Source: Nonomuraea solani (GTDB lineage: Bacteria > Actinomycetota > Actinomycetes > Streptosporangiales > Streptosporangiaceae). Taken from it: a stretch of 64,000 nucleotides of DNA. Of the stretch, positions 61,633 through 64,000 are shown piece after piece (position 1 is the stretch's first letter; every line of letters starts with the position of its first letter). The DNA is taken from contig NZ_FNVT01000007.1 in NCBI RefSeq assembly GCF_900108335.1, positions 310,001 through 374,000 on the forward strand, in the 5' to 3' direction. The notes beneath the pieces are model-generated. The model had not been told where the DNA came from. It was given only the letters and a program-made list of their open reading frames with translations, and ran no database searches. Made by a program: the position numbers and the translations under genes.

Positions 61633-64000
61633 TCACCTCCTGCTGACCCGGAGGTCGTCCACGAACACGTGCTGGGCCGTGCGGGCGACGGATTCCACGA
61701 TCACCTTGCGCACCTTCTTCAGGTCGACGCCGGTGAAGGAGCCGAGCGCGATGCTCGCGGTCTCCAGGCGCAGCACGGTGACCGCCTTCTTGCCGGCCCC
61801 CTCGTCCACCTCGTGGAAGGCGGGCCGGCCGGGCACCGAGCGCGGCCGGAAGCCGGTCCTGGTGACCGACGCGGACTTGCCCGCGTCGTCCACGAGCGAG
61901 ACCTTCAGGTCGGGCAGCGGGCTCGACGCGATCGACGCCTTGGTGGTCAGGTCGAAGTTGCCGGTCATGGCCAGCGTCAGGTCGGTGAACGCGCTCAGGT
62001 CGCGCGGCGCGGCGAAGCCCAGCTCCAGGCACTTGCTCGCGCCGCCGGTCACGTCGCCGTGCAGGACGCGGGTCTGGTGGCCGACGCGCGGGGCGAGGCT
62101 GGTGCCGATGGTGATGTCCCCGAACGCCTTCACCTCCGCCGCGGTGCCGACGGTCCTGGTGGCGCCCGCCGGGGCGGCGGTGGCCTCGAAGTCGTCGAGC
62201 AGGGAGACCTGCGTGCCGAAGGCCCACTGGATCGAGGCCGGCACGCCCCTGCCGTTGGCCTGCGTGCCGTCGAACAGCGGGCGGAACTGGGTGCGGCCGG
62301 CCAGTTGCCAGGCGAACAGGCCGCCGACGTACTCGCCGGCGAGCATGCGGTGCTCGCCGGCGTCGCGCACCGCCTCGCCCGCGACGCGGAAGGGGTCGTT
62401 GACCGGCCACGTCGTGTTGAACCTGTTGTGGTTGCAGCCGTCCAGGAAGATCATCGCCTTCTGGCAGCGGGCCCGGTCGTAGTGGCGGAAGCCGGTGCCG
62501 ATGGCGTCGGTGACGCCGTTCAGGGTGTGCGCGTCGCCGTCCTGGGCGCCGTACAGGACCAGGTAGAAGCCGAGGTCGGCGGCGGCGAGGTCCTGCCGGC
62601 CGATCTCGCCGGCGGCGGCGAGGCGGGCGGTGCCGGTGATGTCGGTCGGCGCGAGCGAGCAGGCCGCGACGATCTTGTACGGCGTCCCGGCCGTGGCCCG
62701 GTTCTTCTTGACCGCGCGGACCACGGCGTCACCGCCGCGCGAGTGGCCGAACAGGCCCACCCGGTCGAAGTCCAGCCGGCCGTGGAAGCGGTGCGTGGCG
62801 TCGCCGTCGAGCCTGCGCAGCGCGTGCAGCGCCTCGATCGCCAGGTCCGCCCGCGTCTCCACCCAGGAGTCGAACGTGTTGGCGTAGTTGCAGTCCACCG
62901 AGACCGACACGATGCCCAGCCGGGCCAGAACGTCCTGGAGGTAGGCGAACCCCTCGTGGCTGGCCGCCTGGTTGACGTGGTCGGCGTCGAAGACGTCGAC
63001 GCCGCTGACGGTCGCGGTCGGCGTGCTCTTCCACACGACCGACCAGGCCGCGCTCTGGCCGTGCAGCAGCACGACGACGGGCAGCCGCCCGGTGCCGGCC
63101 ACCGCGCCGGTGGAGTCGGTGGGCCAGGTGATCCGCAGCCGCATCTGGGCCAGGAACGAGGTGGGCGCCGCGGGGTCGGGGATGAGCAGGCCGGCGTCGA
63201 AGAACGCCTTGCCGTAGCGGCCCACCTTGCCGGTCCCCAGCGACTGCAGCCGCCCCTTCACCCCGGTGATCGAACGCTCGGGCGGATCGGAGGTGAATCT
63301 GACCGGCGTGCCGGCCCGGCGGTCGTCGAGCTGGATCGGCACGGCCACGAACTCGGCCCGCGAGTCGCTGCGCGGCAGCAGCGCGCCCCCGGCGCCCACC
63401 ACGCCCTCGAACGTGGCCTCCACCGTCTCCTCGGGCGTACGGACCGCGACCTGTGCCTGGCCGGCCTGGGCGGCCGCGTCGATGACCTTCTTCACCGCCG
63501 GGTCGTCGGCCGGCGGCCGGTCGGCCTGCTGCGGGCGCCCGACCATGGCGCGCAGCGCTGAGACGGCCAGGTTCTGCGCCTCTGCCGGGTTGAGCAGCCC
63601 GTCGGCGCGGGCCTGCTCGATCTGCGCCAGCGTGCGGTCCACGGTGCGGCCGAGGTTGTGCTGTTTGGCCAGGTCGGCGGCCTGCTTGCCGAAGAACTGC
63701 GCGGTGTCGAGCGCGCCCTTGAACGCGGCGAGCGCGTTCTTCTGCGTCTCGCTGAGGCCGGTGATGTCCTTGAACAGGTTGTTCTGGGCCAGCACCTTCA
63801 GCGCCTCCTGCAGCCCGAGCGGGTCGGGCAGCTCCGGCGCGTTCTGGATCGCGACCAGCGGCTGGGGCAGCGGGGTCGGCGTCAGCGCCGTCTGCGGCTC
63901 GGCGCGGCTGGCGGTGGACAGCGGCTCGATGGCGGTCAGGGTCTCCGGCAGCGGCGACTCGTCCCAGCGCCAGAAGCGGGTGTCGTCCGGCACCTCGCAG
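61633..64000 (-). CDS. modular protein with alpha/beta-hydrolase domain, N-terminus outside window
   Basis: The last 788 codons of a larger gene that enters from the right edge. It begins here with C-E-V-P-D-D-T-R-F-W-R-W, the same module as residues 994-1004 of the neighbouring 1363-residue protein, and follows it with a matching helical region (D-I-T-G-L-S, T-L-A-Q-I-E-Q-A-R-A-D-G-L-L-N). The C-terminal part then differs: an alpha/beta-hydrolase with nucleophile Ser in G-H-S-R-G-G, Asp in G-A-Q-D-G-D and His in G-C-N-H-N-R, like lipase/cutinase-type esterases, then a beta-sandwich of about 180 residues that resembles a carbohydrate-binding module. The GTG at 63993 is not a real start. Confidence 0.75.
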   Translation of the reverse strand, partial: CEVPDDTRFWRWDESPLPETLTAIEPLSTASRAEPQTALTPTPLPQPLVAIQNAPELPDPLGLQEALKVLAQNNLFKDITGLSETQKNALAAFKGALDTAQFFGKQAADLAKQHNLGRTVDRTLAQIEQARADGLLNPAEAQNLAVSALRAMVGRPQQADRPPADDPAVKKVIDAAAQAGQAQVAVRTPEETVEATFEGVVGAGGALLPRSDSRAEFVAVPIQLDDRRAGTPVRFTSDPPERSITGVKGRLQSLGTGKVGRYGKAFFDAGLLIPDPAAPTSFLAQMRLRITWPTDSTGAVAGTGRLPVVVLLHGQSAAWSVVWKSTPTATVSGVDVFDADHVNQAASHEGFAYLQDVLARLGIVSVSVDCNYANTFDSWVETRADLAIEALHALRRLDGDATHRFHGRLDFDRVGLFGHSRGGDAVVRAVKKNRATAGTPYKIVAACSLAPTDITGTARLAAAGEIGRQDLAAADLGFYLVLYGAQDGDAHTLNGVTDAIGTGFRHYDRARCQKAMIFLDGCNHNRFNTTWPVNDPFRVAGEAVRDAGEHRMLAGEYVGGLFAWQLAGRTQFRPLFDGTQANGRGVPASIQWAFGTQVSLLDDFEATAAPAGATRTVGTAAEVKAFGDITIGTSLAPRVGHQTRVLHGDVTGGASKCLELGFAAPRDLSAFTDLTLAMTGNFDLTTKASIASSPLPDLKVSLVDDAGKSASVTRTGFRPRSVPGRPAFHEVDEGAGKKAVTVLRLETASIALGSFTGVDLKKVRKVIVESVARTAQHVFVDDLRVSRR

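Overview
The window is high-GC DNA (mostly G or C at third codon positions) with many TetR, GntR, MarR and ArsR regulators, Tat- and lipobox-type exported proteins, GTG starts, and -10 boxes lying 6-8 nt before start codons (a leaderless layout). This points to a filamentous actinomycete. A Streptosporangiaceae/Nonomuraea-like host is my guess from overall gene content, not something the sequence proves. No rRNA, tRNA, CRISPR array, insertion sequence or phage gene was seen. The window reads as chromosomal accessory and regulatory DNA.

Layout. 0-4.2 kb: a truncated SDR gene, an MFS exporter, a Spo0M-like protein with a His/Gly-rich tail and a one-domain voltage-gated cation channel. 3.6-9.3 kb: a sugar-acid catabolic unit (leaderless GntR repressor divergent from an MFS permease, a DHDPS-family lyase and an enolase-superfamily dehydratase, with a strongly folded leader RNA), convergent with a secreted GH39-like glycosidase lipoprotein. 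9.6-14.9 kb: three TetR regulators, two of them divergent from likely targets and with clear palindromic operators, a VOC protein, an FAD monooxygenase and an SGNH hydrolase. 14.9-19.7 kb: a NarL-type two-component pair, an FkbM methyltransferase and a GAF-PAS-GAF PP2C phosphatase. 19.7-31 kb: small exported proteins, a VOC/PIG-L pair, a fused SecDF, a zinc-ribbon membrane protein, an MFS/SDR/MarR group, a Tat-exported KstD-like flavoprotein and a BlaI-M56 pair whose stop/start junction is triplicated. 31-39 kb: a decayed TetR gene beside an NADP oxidoreductase, a BtrH-like protein, a RibD-type reductase, a methyltransferase, a glycosyltransferase, a PhoX-like Tat protein and two ArsR-type genes.

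39.2-43.6 kb holds a pstSCAB operon with a PHO-box-like element. A DNA-binding response regulator with a non-canonical receiver follows pstB. Diverging from it, 43.8-47.6 kb encodes a PaoABC-like molybdenum hydroxylase whose FAD subunit carries four extra cysteines. 47.7-54.1 kb contains unrecognised operons.

The most unusual region is 54-64 kb, a run of minus-strand genes ending beyond the window. Two large paralogous proteins share a central module (short motif D-D-T-R-F-W-R-W followed by a helical region) but end in different enzymes: a papain/C39-like cysteine peptidase in one, an alpha/beta-hydrolase plus a beta-sandwich in the other. A 107-residue protein lies between them, and a DUF362-like fusion protein and an epimerase follow. 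Shared platform with exchangeable enzymatic C-termini is the architecture of a polymorphic effector system, and this is the best candidate here for an undescribed system.
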